A DNA stretch of 64,000 nucleotides from Huiozyma naganishii CBS 8797 (GCF_000348985.1 NC_035926.1:744001-808000); one strand, 5' to 3'. Counted from the first letter of the stretch, positions 19,251 through 28,955 are shown. Notes: a model not told the origin generated them from the sequence alone. A program made the numbers and translations.

Positions 19251-19387
19251 TTGGAGGTGCGCAGTGGCAAGAAGCAAGTCGAAGCTTGCGTATATATATA
19301 TGGGTATGTAGTTGTGGGTATGTGGTCGTGGGCTCTATCTCTTGTGTTTGGGAACAGTCGAAGTAGCGCATCTAAGAGTTACTCAAG

Positions 19388-21202
19388 ATGCTTTCTTCGA
19401 GAATTCCGGGAGTCGCTAGCAAGAGGCTGTTGCAGCTGGCGAGACAGCAGCAGGGGAATGCCGTAGTCGGTGCCGCGGTGAGGAGCAGGCTGCGTGCCTC
19501 CTCTTACTCTACACAATCTCGGTCAACAAGACGGAACGGCACACGGTTAGTGACCGGGGCAGCTGCAGTCGCGACCGTACTTCTCGTCTCACAGCTCTAC
19601 CAGATCGAAAACGAGTCGGCACAACAGCAACCGCTGTTGCCAGGGGCCCCAACGAAGAGTATATCCCCCTCGGAGGTCGCTAAACACAACACCCCGGACG
19701 ACTGCTGGGTCGTGATCGAAGGGTATGTGTACAACCTGACAGAGTTTATTCCGACTCACCCGGGTGGGCCCATGGTCATCAAGAGTAACGCGGGGAAAGA
19801 TGTCACGGCGATCTTTAAGCCGTTGCATGCCAAGGGGACCATCGAGAAATTCGTTAAGAAGGAATGGTTCATTGGACCACTGTCTGAACCGATGCCAGCG
19901 GAACTTGTGTGCCCGGAGTACACACCGGGTGAAACGAGAGAAGAGATTGTATTGAAGGAGAGACTGCGCGAGAGTTTGCCGCCGTTGGCCAATATCGTCA
20001 ACCTTTACGATTTCGAGAAGTTGGCGTCCAAGATCTTGTCCAACCAGGCATGGGCTTACTACTCCTCCGGGTCAGACGACGAAATCTCACTCAGGGAGAA
20101 CCACAACGCCTACCACCGGATCTTCTTCAAACCAAAGGTGCTCGTTGATGTCAGCAAAGTGGACACCAGGACAAAGATGCTAGGATCACAAACGGACGTG
20201 CCCTTCTACGTCACTGCGACGGCCCTGATGAAATTGGGGAACCCACAGGGCGGGGAGATGGATATCGCCAAGGGATGTGGTGCGACAGACGTCAGAGTCC
20301 CACAGATGATTTCCACTTTGGCGTCTTGCTCAATCGATGAGATCGCGGACGCGAAAGTGCACGATGACCAGATCCAGTGGTACCAACTGTACGTAAACTC
20401 AGACAGGAAAGTGACCAAAGAGCTGATCCAACATGTGGAGGCGCTGGGCTTGAAGGCCCTTTTCGTCACCGTTGATGCACCATCCTTGGGCCACAGGGAG
20501 AAAGATTTAAAGATCAAGTTCTCCACAATGCAAAGCGGTCCCGAATTGATGCAGTCCAAGCCAGAACATAAAGACGCGGGCGCTGAGAAAGGTGCGTCGA
20601 GAGCGCTTTCGAAATTCATTGACCCAGCATTAAGTTGGAATGATATCGTCGAGTTCAAGAAGCATACAAAGCTACCGATCGTCATTAAGGGTGTTCAAAG
20701 AGCAGAGGACGTTGTCAAAGCTGCCGAACTGGGGCTTGCCGGTGTTGTGATCTCAAACCACGGTGGAAGACAGTTGGATTTTTCAAGATCTCCAGTCGAG
20801 GTCCTTGCCGAGAGTGTTCCTGAATTGGAGAAGCGCGGACTGAGAAGTGACAACTTCCAATTGTTCATCGACGGTGGGGTTCGTCGTGGTACGGATATCT
20901 TGAAGGCGCTCTGCCTCGGTGCCAACGGTGTCGGTCTGGGCAGACCGTTCATTTATGCGAATTCATGTTACGGCAAAGAAGGTGTTGCCAAGGCAATTTC
21001 TTTGCTAACGGATGAATTGGAGATGTCGATGAGACTCCTTGGCGTGACCTCTATTGACCAGCTGGGGCCTGAATTGTTGGATTTGTCCGCCTTAAGAAAC
21101 AGAAACGTGAGTGTAGCACACGATAACCTGTACAATTCCGTGTACAAAAGCCCTACTCTTGCCCAGTTTATCGACGAGGACGGTGATTTGGATGACATTT
21201 AA
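19388..21202 (+). CDS. CYB2: Flavocytochrome b2, L-lactate:cytochrome c oxidoreductase
   Basis: Intermembrane-space enzyme that oxidises L-lactate to pyruvate and passes electrons through FMN and heme b2 to cytochrome c. 604 residues; S. cerevisiae Cyb2 has 591. A basic presequence (1-50) and a hydrophobic sorting segment (about 55-72) come first. The cytochrome b5 domain (about 90-165) has both heme ligands, His124 in THPGG and His147 in KPLH, spaced 23 as in the known enzyme. The FMN barrel carries WAYYSSG, QWYQLYVNSD, VTVDAPSLG, PIVIKGVQ and SNHGGRQLDF with catalytic Tyr, Asp, Lys, His and Arg. Orthologue of YML054C, beside SPC2 as expected. Confidence 0.97.
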   Translation: MLSSRIPGVASKRLLQLARQQQGNAVVGAAVRSRLRASSYSTQSRSTRRNGTRLVTGAAAVATVLLVSQLYQIENESAQQQPLLPGAPTKSISPSEVAKHNTPDDCWVVIEGYVYNLTEFIPTHPGGPMVIKSNAGKDVTAIFKPLHAKGTIEKFVKKEWFIGPLSEPMPAELVCPEYTPGETREEIVLKERLRESLPPLANIVNLYDFEKLASKILSNQAWAYYSSGSDDEISLRENHNAYHRIFFKPKVLVDVSKVDTRTKMLGSQTDVPFYVTATALMKLGNPQGGEMDIAKGCGATDVRVPQMISTLASCSIDEIADAKVHDDQIQWYQLYVNSDRKVTKELIQHVEALGLKALFVTVDAPSLGHREKDLKIKFSTMQSGPELMQSKPEHKDAGAEKGASRALSKFIDPALSWNDIVEFKKHTKLPIVIKGVQRAEDVVKAAELGLAGVVISNHGGRQLDFSRSPVEVLAESVPELEKRGLRSDNFQLFIDGGVRRGTDILKALCLGANGVGLGRPFIYANSCYGKEGVAKAISLLTDELEMSMRLLGVTSIDQLGPELLDLSALRNRNVSVAHDNLYNSVYKSPTLAQFIDEDGDLDDI

Positions 21203-21293
21203 GTTGCCAGAATGTTTTACAATACACATACATACTTATATTTATTCGAATGGTGGTGGTTCTTCTTTGCTTCGTAAAGGGCCTGTAGCGTGC

Positions 21294-21809
21294 TCAGTTG
21301 TCCTTCTTTTCCTTCAAAATGGTCAGCTGGTTCTTGCACCAGTTGAAGAATAAATCTGTCTGTAAGTATCCTGCCTCGTTGAATACTTTATTAATCTGGA
21401 GATCCACCTCCAGTCTTGCACCGTCATCACCCAACAAGACCACTTTATAAAGAGGTTGCGCCTCTTTGAACAAAGTTCTCACGTTGATAACAGATTGGTC
21501 GTTACTATTTGTCCCAGTGTATATAGTAGATTTCTCGACGAATTTCTTAAAGTACCAGAATATGAGAGACAAAACGGCGTAGCAACCGACGAGCAGTTTC
21601 TGGTACCCTATAACGTTGTTATGGCCCAGTTTCTTGTCCAAAAGGAAACTAGCTGCGGCAACAATGGCAATTGAGTAACCGATCAACAGTTTCAGGTCTA
21701 TCAGCTTAAACGACTGCTTGTAGCCCAGCCTCCCGAACACAACAGGTATCTCCTCATCCAGCCTCTGCGATACCTCTGAAATAGAGTATACGTTTACTGG
21801 ACTGCTCAT
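21294..21809 (-). CDS. SPC2: Signal peptidase complex subunit Spc2
   Basis: Non-catalytic ER-membrane subunit of signal peptidase, helping contact the translocon. 171 residues (178 in S. cerevisiae). Two membrane segments are visible at about 40-58 (LKLLIGYSIAIVAAASFLL) and 68-87 (YQKLLVGCYAVLSLIFWYF), followed by a cytosolic C-terminal domain ending in DLFFNWCKNQLTILKEKK. It lies between the two CYB2-type genes, convergent with the first and divergent from the second, where S. cerevisiae has SPC2 (YML055W) between CYB2 and IMD4. Confidence 0.92.
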   Translation of the reverse strand: MSSPVNVYSISEVSQRLDEEIPVVFGRLGYKQSFKLIDLKLLIGYSIAIVAAASFLLDKKLGHNNVIGYQKLLVGCYAVLSLIFWYFKKFVEKSTIYTGTNSNDQSVINVRTLFKEAQPLYKVVLLGDDGARLEVDLQINKVFNEAGYLQTDLFFNWCKNQLTILKEKKDN

Positions 21810-22506
21810 TCCGGCTAACTATCCCGTACCGATGACAAGTACTCCTAACGCTAAGCGTGAAGGTGACGCTAAACTCGTGCTGTCCCGATTTTGACTCGTG
21901 TTATTTTTTTTACCAGCCAAAATTTCAAGAAGGTTCACTTTTAACTACACAGTTTACTTCCCAGGACAGACATTGACACACTGGCAACTGATGTCTACAA
22001 GCAGTATTGTCGACTACTATATGCGACGGAGCTGACAGTAAATTACTCTTGGTATTTTCAGGTGTCTTTGCGAAGCTTCTGCGCAAGATGCGGGTCGGGA
22101 ACTTCTGATACGAGATCTCGAAGAACAGAAATGCGTATACACTCAATGCACACCCAGAGATGGTATAGTATCACACTTGCTTGTAGTGGTGGTAATACAG
22201 TTCCACACCCAAATATACAAAGTTCTATGCTCGTGAGCACATTTCCTCAAATGCCGGTATCGGAATGCATTTATTGTTCGTTAAGAGATCATCGACATTC
22301 GCGCCAAACTGTGGAACGTTGACTCAATTGTGCCGCAGTTTGAATTGCGTGGGTTGACCAGTGGGGATCCCACCCCACGCTTGTTCACCTCCAGGACTGC
22401 CCACATGTATGTATATATATGAGTATGTGAGTGCGAGATACGGTTTGCGTAATGAGGCATATTTCCTGCCAGGACCCTTCCTCGAAGGCACATTGAAGAG
22501 GTCAAG
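21810..22506 (+). promoter_or_regulatory. SPC2 to second CYB2-like gene, divergent promoter
   Basis: About 700 bases. Near the CYB2-like gene are a GCGTGGG...CCCACGC inverted pair (22347-22353 and 22374-22380) and, within it, GTGGG-GAT-CCCAC (22361-22373). CCCCACGCT at 22373-22381 is also found twice before the first CYB2. A TATATATATGAGTATGTG element at about 22413 resembles the one before the first CYB2, so part of the promoter seems to have been duplicated too. No gene is seen. Confidence 0.5.
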
Positions 22507-24264
22507 ATGTTGAGAGCTAGTGCAATTGGCCGGAAGTTTACTGTTTCAGCTGCCCACAGGACTCTTGCACTGGGCATAGCAAATCGTACAATCCACAGAT
22601 GTTCGTACTCTACAGGCAGTCCCACCACCAAAAGTACCACTGCTAAACGCAGAGTGAAATATTTTGCTACGGCCACTATCATTGCAGGTTCCATCTTATT
22701 CTATTCTCAGCACGAGCGCCACAACAACTTTACCAATGACTCGGCGGTCATCCCCCAGAGGAAAGTTACCGCACAGGAAGTTCTTGAGAACAATTGGACG
22801 GTCATTGATGGCTGCGTTTACGATTTGTCCAATTTCGCCAACACCGCTGATCCTTCCGCTGTCCGAGTGATCAAGAGCAACGGGGGCAAAGATATCACTT
22901 CTATATACTTTGCCCTATTTGGTAAGACATCTCTTGATAATGATATCTTCAAGAAGCAATACGCTATTGGGATTCTGTCGGGAAAGATGCCCTCAGACCG
23001 TGTTGTCCCCAAATATTCCTCCGAAACAAGAGACGAGGTCATTAGAAAGGAAATTTTGAAGAATTCGTTGCCACCACTAGCCAATATCATTAACGTCTAC
23101 GATTTTGAAAATCTTGCCTCGAAGTTTCTACCTCATCAAGCATGGGCGTACTACTCTTCTGGGTCCGATGATGAAATATCATTGAGAGAAAACCACAGCG
23201 CGTATCACAGAATATTCTTCAAGCCACGGGTACTAGTGGACGTATCCAATGTGGACACATCTACTACTCTACTAGGTAAGAAAGTGGACATACCAATCTT
23301 CGTTGCCGCCACAGCGCTAATGCAGTTAGGTAACCCAGAAAAGGCAGAGGTGAACGTTGCCAAAGGTTGTGGCCAAGCTGGGTTGCACATTCCACAGATG
23401 ATTTCGACGTTTTCGTCGAACTCCATCGAAGATATAACTGCTGCGAAAAGTAGCGATAAGCAGGCCCAATGGTTCCAATTGTACGTCAATGGCGACAGAA
23501 AAGTCACCAAAGATTTAATTCAAAAGGTAGAGGCACTAGGACTGGATGCATTATTCGTCACAGTGGATGTTCCGCTAACTGGGCACAGGGAGAAAGATTT
23601 GAAGATCAAATTTTCAACTGCTGATAACGGACCCAGCGTGGCCCAAAAGAAGAAGAAAGATACAAAACAGGACAATGGTGCTTCCAAGGCTTTGACCAAA
23701 TTCATCGACCCTTCGTTAAGTTGGAATGACATTATCGAGTTCAAAAAGCATACAAAGCTGCCCATTGTACTTAAAGGTATCCAAAGAGCGGAAGATGTCG
23801 TCAAAGCTGCCGAACTGGGGCTTGCCGGTGTTGTGATCTCAAACCACGGAGGAAGACAGTTAGATTTTGCGAGAGCGCCAGTCGAGGTTCTTGCCGAGAG
23901 TGTTCCCGAGTTGGAGAAGCGCGGACTGAGAAGTGACAACTTCGAGCTATTTATTGACGGTGGTATTCGTCGTGGTACGGATATCTTGAAGGCACTTTGT
24001 CTAGGCGCAAAGGGTGTTGGTCTGGGCAGACCCTTCATGTACGCCAATTCGTGTTACGGAGAGGAAGGTGTAGAGAAGGCCATCTCGTTGCTGAAGGAAG
24101 AGGTAGAAACCTCCATGAGGTTGCTGGGTGTTACATCCATCGACCAATTGGGGCCCGACCTACTAGATCTATCCACCTTAAGAAACAGAAGCGTCAGTGT
24201 CGCAAGAGATAGCCTCTTTGCAGACACCTACAAGACACCAACATTAGCGGACTTTACAGAATAG
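22507..24264 (+). CDS. CYB2 paralogue lacking heme ligands (flavin-only lactate dehydrogenase-like)
   Basis: 585-residue paralogue of the CYB2 gene at 19388. The flavin domain is intact: WAYYSSG (Tyr215/216), QWFQLYVNGD, VTVDVPLTGH, LPIVLKGIQ and SNHGGRQLDF keep the catalytic Tyr, Asp, Lys, His and Arg. The presequence and hydrophobic sorting segment are also kept. The cytochrome b5 part is shortened and altered: THPGG is replaced by TADPS (Ala114-Asp115) and the second ligand position KPLH reads FALF (Phe138), so neither axial histidine remains. By family knowledge such a protein could still oxidise a 2-hydroxy acid but should not pass electrons through heme b2 to cytochrome c. Its acceptor is unknown. 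The frame has no stops, so it is probably functional. Confidence 0.93.
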   Translation: MLRASAIGRKFTVSAAHRTLALGIANRTIHRCSYSTGSPTTKSTTAKRRVKYFATATIIAGSILFYSQHERHNNFTNDSAVIPQRKVTAQEVLENNWTVIDGCVYDLSNFANTADPSAVRVIKSNGGKDITSIYFALFGKTSLDNDIFKKQYAIGILSGKMPSDRVVPKYSSETRDEVIRKEILKNSLPPLANIINVYDFENLASKFLPHQAWAYYSSGSDDEISLRENHSAYHRIFFKPRVLVDVSNVDTSTTLLGKKVDIPIFVAATALMQLGNPEKAEVNVAKGCGQAGLHIPQMISTFSSNSIEDITAAKSSDKQAQWFQLYVNGDRKVTKDLIQKVEALGLDALFVTVDVPLTGHREKDLKIKFSTADNGPSVAQKKKKDTKQDNGASKALTKFIDPSLSWNDIIEFKKHTKLPIVLKGIQRAEDVVKAAELGLAGVVISNHGGRQLDFARAPVEVLAESVPELEKRGLRSDNFELFIDGGIRRGTDILKALCLGAKGVGLGRPFMYANSCYGEEGVEKAISLLKEEVETSMRLLGVTSIDQLGPDLLDLSTLRNRSVSVARDSLFADTYKTPTLADFTE

Positions 24265-24717
24265 ACACACATATATATGTACAACTATAACGATCACCAC
24301 ACAACCCTAAACGTTACTGCGTTCAAGACCTGACTGCTCCGCAATATATGGGCAGTACTTAACTAAACTATTGTTTGCCTGTTTTTATTGCCGTGAAAAA
24401 TTTTTCAAGTAAGAAAAAAAATTTCAGCTCATCGCAAAAAGAAAAATTTGAGATATAAATATGAAATGCTTTTCCCATCGTTCAATTGAGTGTTTACATC
24501 TCGTTCTGTTCACTTTACTGTTAGTTGTTTCTTTGATTTTTCGTTTTCCCAGATTTGTGGGCTTGTTTGTGTCTTTCTTTCGAATTATGGCGGGTTCTTA
24601 TTGTCTATTTCCTGCTTGTTTCTTAAAAGTAATTCAAACTACTACTCTGCGTTTCTAGGTCTCACTATAAACGTCCACACCTTCACTCACAAAACATACA
24701 CACACACACGTACAAAA
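24265..24717 (+). promoter_or_regulatory. IMD4 promoter region
   Basis: About 450 bases with poly-A/T tracts (24385-24430), a TATA-like ATATAAATATG at about 24452, and pyrimidine-rich then CA-rich leader sequence up to the ATG at 24718. A frame open from 24490 runs in phase into the gene but lacks conserved sequence. Confidence 0.5.
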
Positions 24718-26619
24718 ATGGTTGCCGCTAAGAGAGATTTTCATACCGCTATTGAATACGTAGAGTCCTTAGAGAGGAAAGACGGGTTGTCGGTCGCTGA
24801 ACTGATGGATTCTAATATCAGAGGTGGTTTGACTTATAATGATTTCTTGGTGCTTCCAGGGTACGTTGGGTTCCCCTCGTCTGATGTCTCTTTGCAGACC
24901 CAATTGACGAAGAGAATCACTTTGAACAGTCCATTTGTGTCCTCGCCAATGGATACCGTCACAGAAGCCGAGATGGCCATCTACATGGCGTTGAACGGTG
25001 GTATCGGTATAATTCACCACAACTGTTCCCCAGAGGATCAGGCTGCTATGGTGAAGAAGGTCAAGGCTTTCGAAAATGGTTTCATCAACTCACCTGTAGT
25101 CATTGGTCCTGATTTCACCGTCGGTGACGTCAAGAGAATGCGCGAGGAATGTGGGTTCTCTGGTTTCCCAGTCACTGGTATGTTTTAATAAATTATTTTC
25201 CCATCCACTGTTGCGTGGATTAACAAATTTACTTCCCCAAAATTAGGAAACGCTGTATGGTTTGTGCTGCAATTCCAACCGACAACTCTCACATGATGAT
25301 TAAACACTTTTAATTAATAACTTTCGTTCTACTGACTGCGATCAAACGATCTTGTAGATAAACTATAATCTGATATGTTGTGATTTGACAGCCAACCATG
25401 GACCGTTTCCGTTGAGGAGTCACTCAAACTTTTTTTTGCAGTTATACTAACAGACACGGTTTTAGTGGCTTCTTCGAGCCCCTTAAAATCCATTGTATTA
25501 ACAGAGAACGGTAAGTTCCCAGGTAAATTGTTGGGTTTGGTCACCTCCCGTGATATCCAGTTCTTGGAGGATGACTCTGTCAAAGTCACTGACATTATGA
25601 CTAAAGACTTGGTCACAGGCTACCAAGGTATTACTCTTTCCGAAGGTAACGCCATCTTGAAGGAAAACAAAAAGGGTAAGTTGTTGATTGTCGACGATAA
25701 GTACAACTTGGTTTCCATGTTGTCAAGAACCGATTTGATGAAGAACGAAATCTACCCATTGGCCTCCAAATCTGCCACCACGAAGCAACTGTTGTGTGGT
25801 GCTGCTATCGGTACCCTCCCAGCTGACAGAGAGAGATTAAGATTGATGGTTGAAGCTGGTTTGGATGTTGTCATCATCGACTCCTCCCAAGGTAACTCGA
25901 TCTTCCAAATTGAAATGCTTAAATGGATCAAGAAGACTTTCCCAGAGTTGGAAGTCATTGCCGGTAACGTTGCCACCAGAGAGCAAGCTGCCAACTTGAT
26001 CTCCAATGGCTGTGATGGGTTGAGAATCGGTATGGGTTCTGGGTCCATTTGTATCACGCAGGAAGTCATGGCCTGTGGGAGACCACAAGCCACTGCCGTC
26101 TACAACGTCTGCAAATTTGCCAACGAGTTTGGCGTGCCATGCATGGCCGACGGTGGTGTTCAAAACATCGGCCACATCACCAAGGCTTTGGCTTTGGGTT
26201 CCTCCACTGTCATGATGGGGGGTATGTTGGCTGGTACTACTGAGTCTCCAGGTGACTACTTCTACAGAGATGGTAAGAGATTGAAGTCCTACCGTGGTAT
26301 GGGTTCCATCGATGCCATGCAGAAGACTGGTAAGAAGGGCAATGCCTCCACGTCGCGTTACTTCTCTCAATCCGACAAAGTTCTCGTTGCGCAAGGTGTC
26401 TCCGGTGCCGTCGTCGACAAAGGTTCCATCAACAAGTTCCTTCCATACTTGTACAATGGTCTACAGCATTCCTGTCAGGATATTGGTGTTACTTCTGTCA
26501 CCGCTTTGAAAGAGGGTGCTGTCAAGGGTGATGTTAGATTCGAATTCAGAACCGCGTCAGCTCAACTGGAAGGTGGTATTAATAACCTACATTCTTACGA
26601 GAAGCGTTTGCACAACTGA
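24718..26619 (+). CDS. IMD4: Inosine-5'-monophosphate dehydrogenase, intron-containing
   Basis: Oxidises IMP to XMP with NAD, the committed step of GMP synthesis. Exon 1 24718-25177, intron 25178-25504, exon 2 25505-26619: 524 residues, equal to S. cerevisiae Imd4. The join restores FPVT-ENGK. 5' site GTATGT, branch TACTAAC 25445-25451, 3' site TTAACAG. The TIM-barrel start ([12 protein letters not shown]) is followed by CBS domains (about 115-235) with VTSRDIQF and SRTDLMKN, the catalytic Cys loop [22 protein letters not shown], and the flap [11 protein letters not shown]. The intron holds snR54, as in S. cerevisiae. A second in-frame 3' splice site at 25465 would add 13 residues. S. cerevisiae IMD3 is also similar; the intron and position decide for IMD4. 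Confidence 0.97.
25287..25380 (+). ncRNA. SNR54: Intronic box C/D snoRNA snR54 (18S Am974 guide)
   Basis: Inside the IMD4 intron: box C ATGATGA at 25293-25299, D' CTGA at 25332-25335, box D CTGA at 25370-25373. The guide TAACTTTCGTTCT (25318-25330), one base before D', is complementary over 13 bases to AGAACGAAAGTTA of yeast 18S rRNA. By the D+5 rule it points to the second A of GAA, the position methylated by snR54 (A974). S. cerevisiae SNR54 also lies in the IMD4 intron. Ends are approximate. Confidence 0.9.
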
Positions 26620-26731
26620 AGCTTTTGCCGAATGACTTAGAGTGCCATGTGTCTGTACACTAAGGAAAATAAATAGATAAAAGAATAACCGTCAGTATTA
26701 AATATGTATATTTTTCTTTCTTCTTTCGAAC

Positions 26732-28405
26732 TCATTGGTTCAGACCACTTTTGATATTATCGTCACTACTGGCTCGCCTAAGGATATCCTTGTAATACTT
26801 CTTTTTGGATTCCCTCGCTTCATCCAGTGCTGGGGGCAATTTCTCATTGATCCTATCGGCCTTCTTTGCTCTTTCGAACTCGGAAAGCGTTTCATTCAGG
26901 GAGTCCGTGCCGTGAGCCAGTGCGCCGCGAGGCAGCATACCTTTATTCATGTCCTTCAAGTGCTGAACTTTATCGCTCTCCTTCCTAAGCACGGAGTACA
27001 TTCTTGACACTTTTGCAATGGCGAGGATCTTATTTCTCAGAGCCATTCTCCTGTGCTCGTCGTCGAGGATCGACTTGTGCTCGCGAGTTTCGACGGCGGC
27101 GGCATCATTAGGGGTCGCACCTGTTGTGATTTTCCCGACTCTGTCCTGTATCACTGGTGTTTCCTCCTCTAGTTCGTACTCTGTGCATATATTCAATATG
27201 GACACTAGCATCTCGGTGACTTTTTCCCCCACGAAGGGCAAGGACCAAGTGAACACGTCCATGAAATCGGGGAGCCAATAGGGGTGTGGTGACATGTTAA
27301 ACTGTCTGATGTTCATGATGTTGTTTTCGTACTTGAGTATCGCTGCTTTGTTCTTGTACGTGTCCAAGTAGTTTGGTGCGCTGAACAAGGTCAGCAGGCT
27401 CGGGAACCCGAGAGTCTTTGTGTTCTTGTACATCCTGTACCCTGCGTCCTGTGCTTCGTGGGCTCTGATGATGGAGAGGAGCCCCGTCTTCTGTAGGAAC
27501 TGGCAGGACGCCGCGTACGTGAACGCGTAGGAGCAACCTCTGACCTCGTTGGGCACGAACAGGTGTTTATCGTCCATATCCTCGTCGTACGTTTCCACTG
27601 GGTCTGCCCAAACGAGGTCGCACATGAGCCCCCTAGAGGGGATCTCTCTGAACCTGTTGATTTTGTTGACGTCCTCTACGGAGTTCAATTCTGGGGAGAT
27701 CCCACCGTGAACGCAGAAGTACTGGCCGTTCATGATCGCCGCTAGGGGTAGCGCGTTGAACGAGGTGCAACAGGTGTCGTACACTATCATACTGTATTTT
27801 TGCAGACACTCATTCTTGAAAGTGAAGTAGGAGGTGAGATGTTTGCACTCGTGGTTCCCCCTCAGCAGCCAAATGTGATCTGGGAAGTTCAGTTTCAGCG
27901 AGTACAAGTACATGAGACACTCGATGGAGAAGGACCCCCTGTCGACGTAATCGCCGAGGAACAAGTACGGGGTCGTTGCAGGGTCCCCGCCTACTTCGAA
28001 CAGTTTCATGAGGTCAAAGTACTGGCCGTGGATGTCCCCGCAGACGGTGACCGGTGCTGGGACTTCCAGCAAGTTGGGTTCCCTGGAGAGCAACTCGATC
28101 GCCAGTTTCAAGATATGGAGGATCTGCGAGGTGGTGAGTCTCCCCTCTCGTTTGAAGTGTTCACGGATAAACTCGTGGTTGGGGACACCGGTCACGGAGT
28201 CAAACACCTGTTCGTCCGTGGGGACGACGTTCGTGATGGGCGTGACTTTGCTGTTGATCCGCTCCCTTGTAGAGACGAGCGTACCGTCCTCCAGCCTGTA
28301 CTTTGTGAGGTCATGTTCCGTGTCGTTCTCCGCGCCTTTCGCCTCGATCACTTTGATAGCGGCGTTGATCTTCTCCGTGTTGATCTCTGCGTCGGTCTTG
28401 GGCAT
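26732..28405 (-). CDS. CMP2: Calcineurin A catalytic subunit (PP2B phosphatase)
   Basis: Ca2+/calmodulin-dependent Ser/Thr phosphatase acting on Crz1 in stress and ion responses. ATG at 28405 gives 557 residues; the longer frame to 28480 would need GTG. Metallophosphatase motifs GDIHGQ, GDYVDRG, LRGNHE and the [11 protein letters not shown] loop are present. A calcineurin B-binding helix follows ([18 protein letters not shown]). A calmodulin-binding segment has [18 protein letters not shown], and the autoinhibitory segment has [19 protein letters not shown]. cerevisiae has CMP2 (YML057W) and CNA1; the position next to IMD4 and SML1 points to the CMP2 copy. It lacks the insert of about 25 residues after the DLVWADP motif found in S. 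cerevisiae Cmp2. Confidence 0.95.
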   Translation of the reverse strand: MPKTDAEINTEKINAAIKVIEAKGAENDTEHDLTKYRLEDGTLVSTRERINSKVTPITNVVPTDEQVFDSVTGVPNHEFIREHFKREGRLTTSQILHILKLAIELLSREPNLLEVPAPVTVCGDIHGQYFDLMKLFEVGGDPATTPYLFLGDYVDRGSFSIECLMYLYSLKLNFPDHIWLLRGNHECKHLTSYFTFKNECLQKYSMIVYDTCCTSFNALPLAAIMNGQYFCVHGGISPELNSVEDVNKINRFREIPSRGLMCDLVWADPVETYDEDMDDKHLFVPNEVRGCSYAFTYAASCQFLQKTGLLSIIRAHEAQDAGYRMYKNTKTLGFPSLLTLFSAPNYLDTYKNKAAILKYENNIMNIRQFNMSPHPYWLPDFMDVFTWSLPFVGEKVTEMLVSILNICTEYELEEETPVIQDRVGKITTGATPNDAAAVETREHKSILDDEHRRMALRNKILAIAKVSRMYSVLRKESDKVQHLKDMNKGMLPRGALAHGTDSLNETLSEFERAKKADRINEKLPPALDEARESKKKYYKDILRRASSDDNIKSGLNQ

Positions 28406-28619
28406 GGAGCGGGTGGTAAACGTAGCGTGGTAGGCTCTTGGTGCTGGTATTAGGAAAGGAGGAGCAACTGAATTTTTCACTTTGCACTAAAATGAAAAAA
28501 AAAAGGACAGTGCCAAGGGTCAGGACCCCAGAGCGGCGAGTATAATGCTGTACTTGTTACTAGTATATGTGTGTATACACGAGTCTATATGATATCGGTC
28601 CTGTAAATTAAGTAGCCTC

Positions 28620-28955
28620 TCAGAAATCCATGTCCTCCACTTTCCCCTTGGCAAACATATCCGACAGGTCAGACCCGCCAAGCTTCCTGTCGATGTCGTC
28701 GAGTCTCTTCTCCACGCCCTCCTCCCACATCTCGAGGGTGGACCCAGACCCGGTCATCGCATTCTGCGCGAGCATGGGGGGCGCCTGGTTCAGAGCGCGT
28801 CTCTCGAACACGGGCTGCTGCTGGGCCAGCTGCGGCGAGTGCAGCGTCTGCACGTGCTGCTTGACCCTGTCGGCGGCCTGGTGGACGTCTCTGAGGTACG
28901 CCTGTCTCTGCTGTTCGGTGGTGGAAGCGGCGGGTGCGGGGGTCGCGGCAGACAT
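28620..28955 (-). CDS. SML1: Sml1, ribonucleotide reductase inhibitor
   Basis: Small protein that binds the large subunit of ribonucleotide reductase and is degraded after DNA damage or in S phase. ATG at 28955 gives 111 residues (104 in S. cerevisiae). The C-terminal half has the conserved pattern STLEMWEEGVEKRLDDID and ends MFAKGKVEDMDF, close to the S. cerevisiae tail that contacts the enzyme. The N-terminus is Ala/Gln-rich and poorly conserved. A TATA-like element lies on the minus strand at about 29025-29032. Adjacent to HUG1 as in S. cerevisiae. Confidence 0.92.
   Translation of the reverse strand: MSAATPAPAASTTEQQRQAYLRDVHQAADRVKQHVQTLHSPQLAQQQPVFERRALNQAPPMLAQNAMTGSGSTLEMWEEGVEKRLDDIDRKLGGSDLSDMFAKGKVEDMDF

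Larger units (their letters stand above)
18697..19387 (+). promoter_or_regulatory. ADI1-CYB2 divergent promoter region
   Basis: About 690 bases, unusually GC-rich from 18940 to 19260. It holds two CCCCACGCT blocks (19024-19032, 19037-19045), which contain the CCCC(A/G)(C/G) core of Mig1-type sites. It also holds a CSRE-like site (19163-19174), a perfect inverted repeat (19231-19250) and a TATATATATGGGTATGT TATA region about 90 bases before CYB2. This suits a glucose-repressed, lactate-responsive gene. Confidence 0.5.

Noticed and set aside
24490..25188. IMD4 read as a broken gene with a stop after GMF
   Set aside because: The stop is inside an intron with perfect 5', branch and 3' signals. 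Splicing gives the full 524-residue enzyme.
27800..28453. 217-codon plus-strand frame over calcineurin A
   Set aside because: Shadow of the conserved CMP2 coding sequence with no family match.
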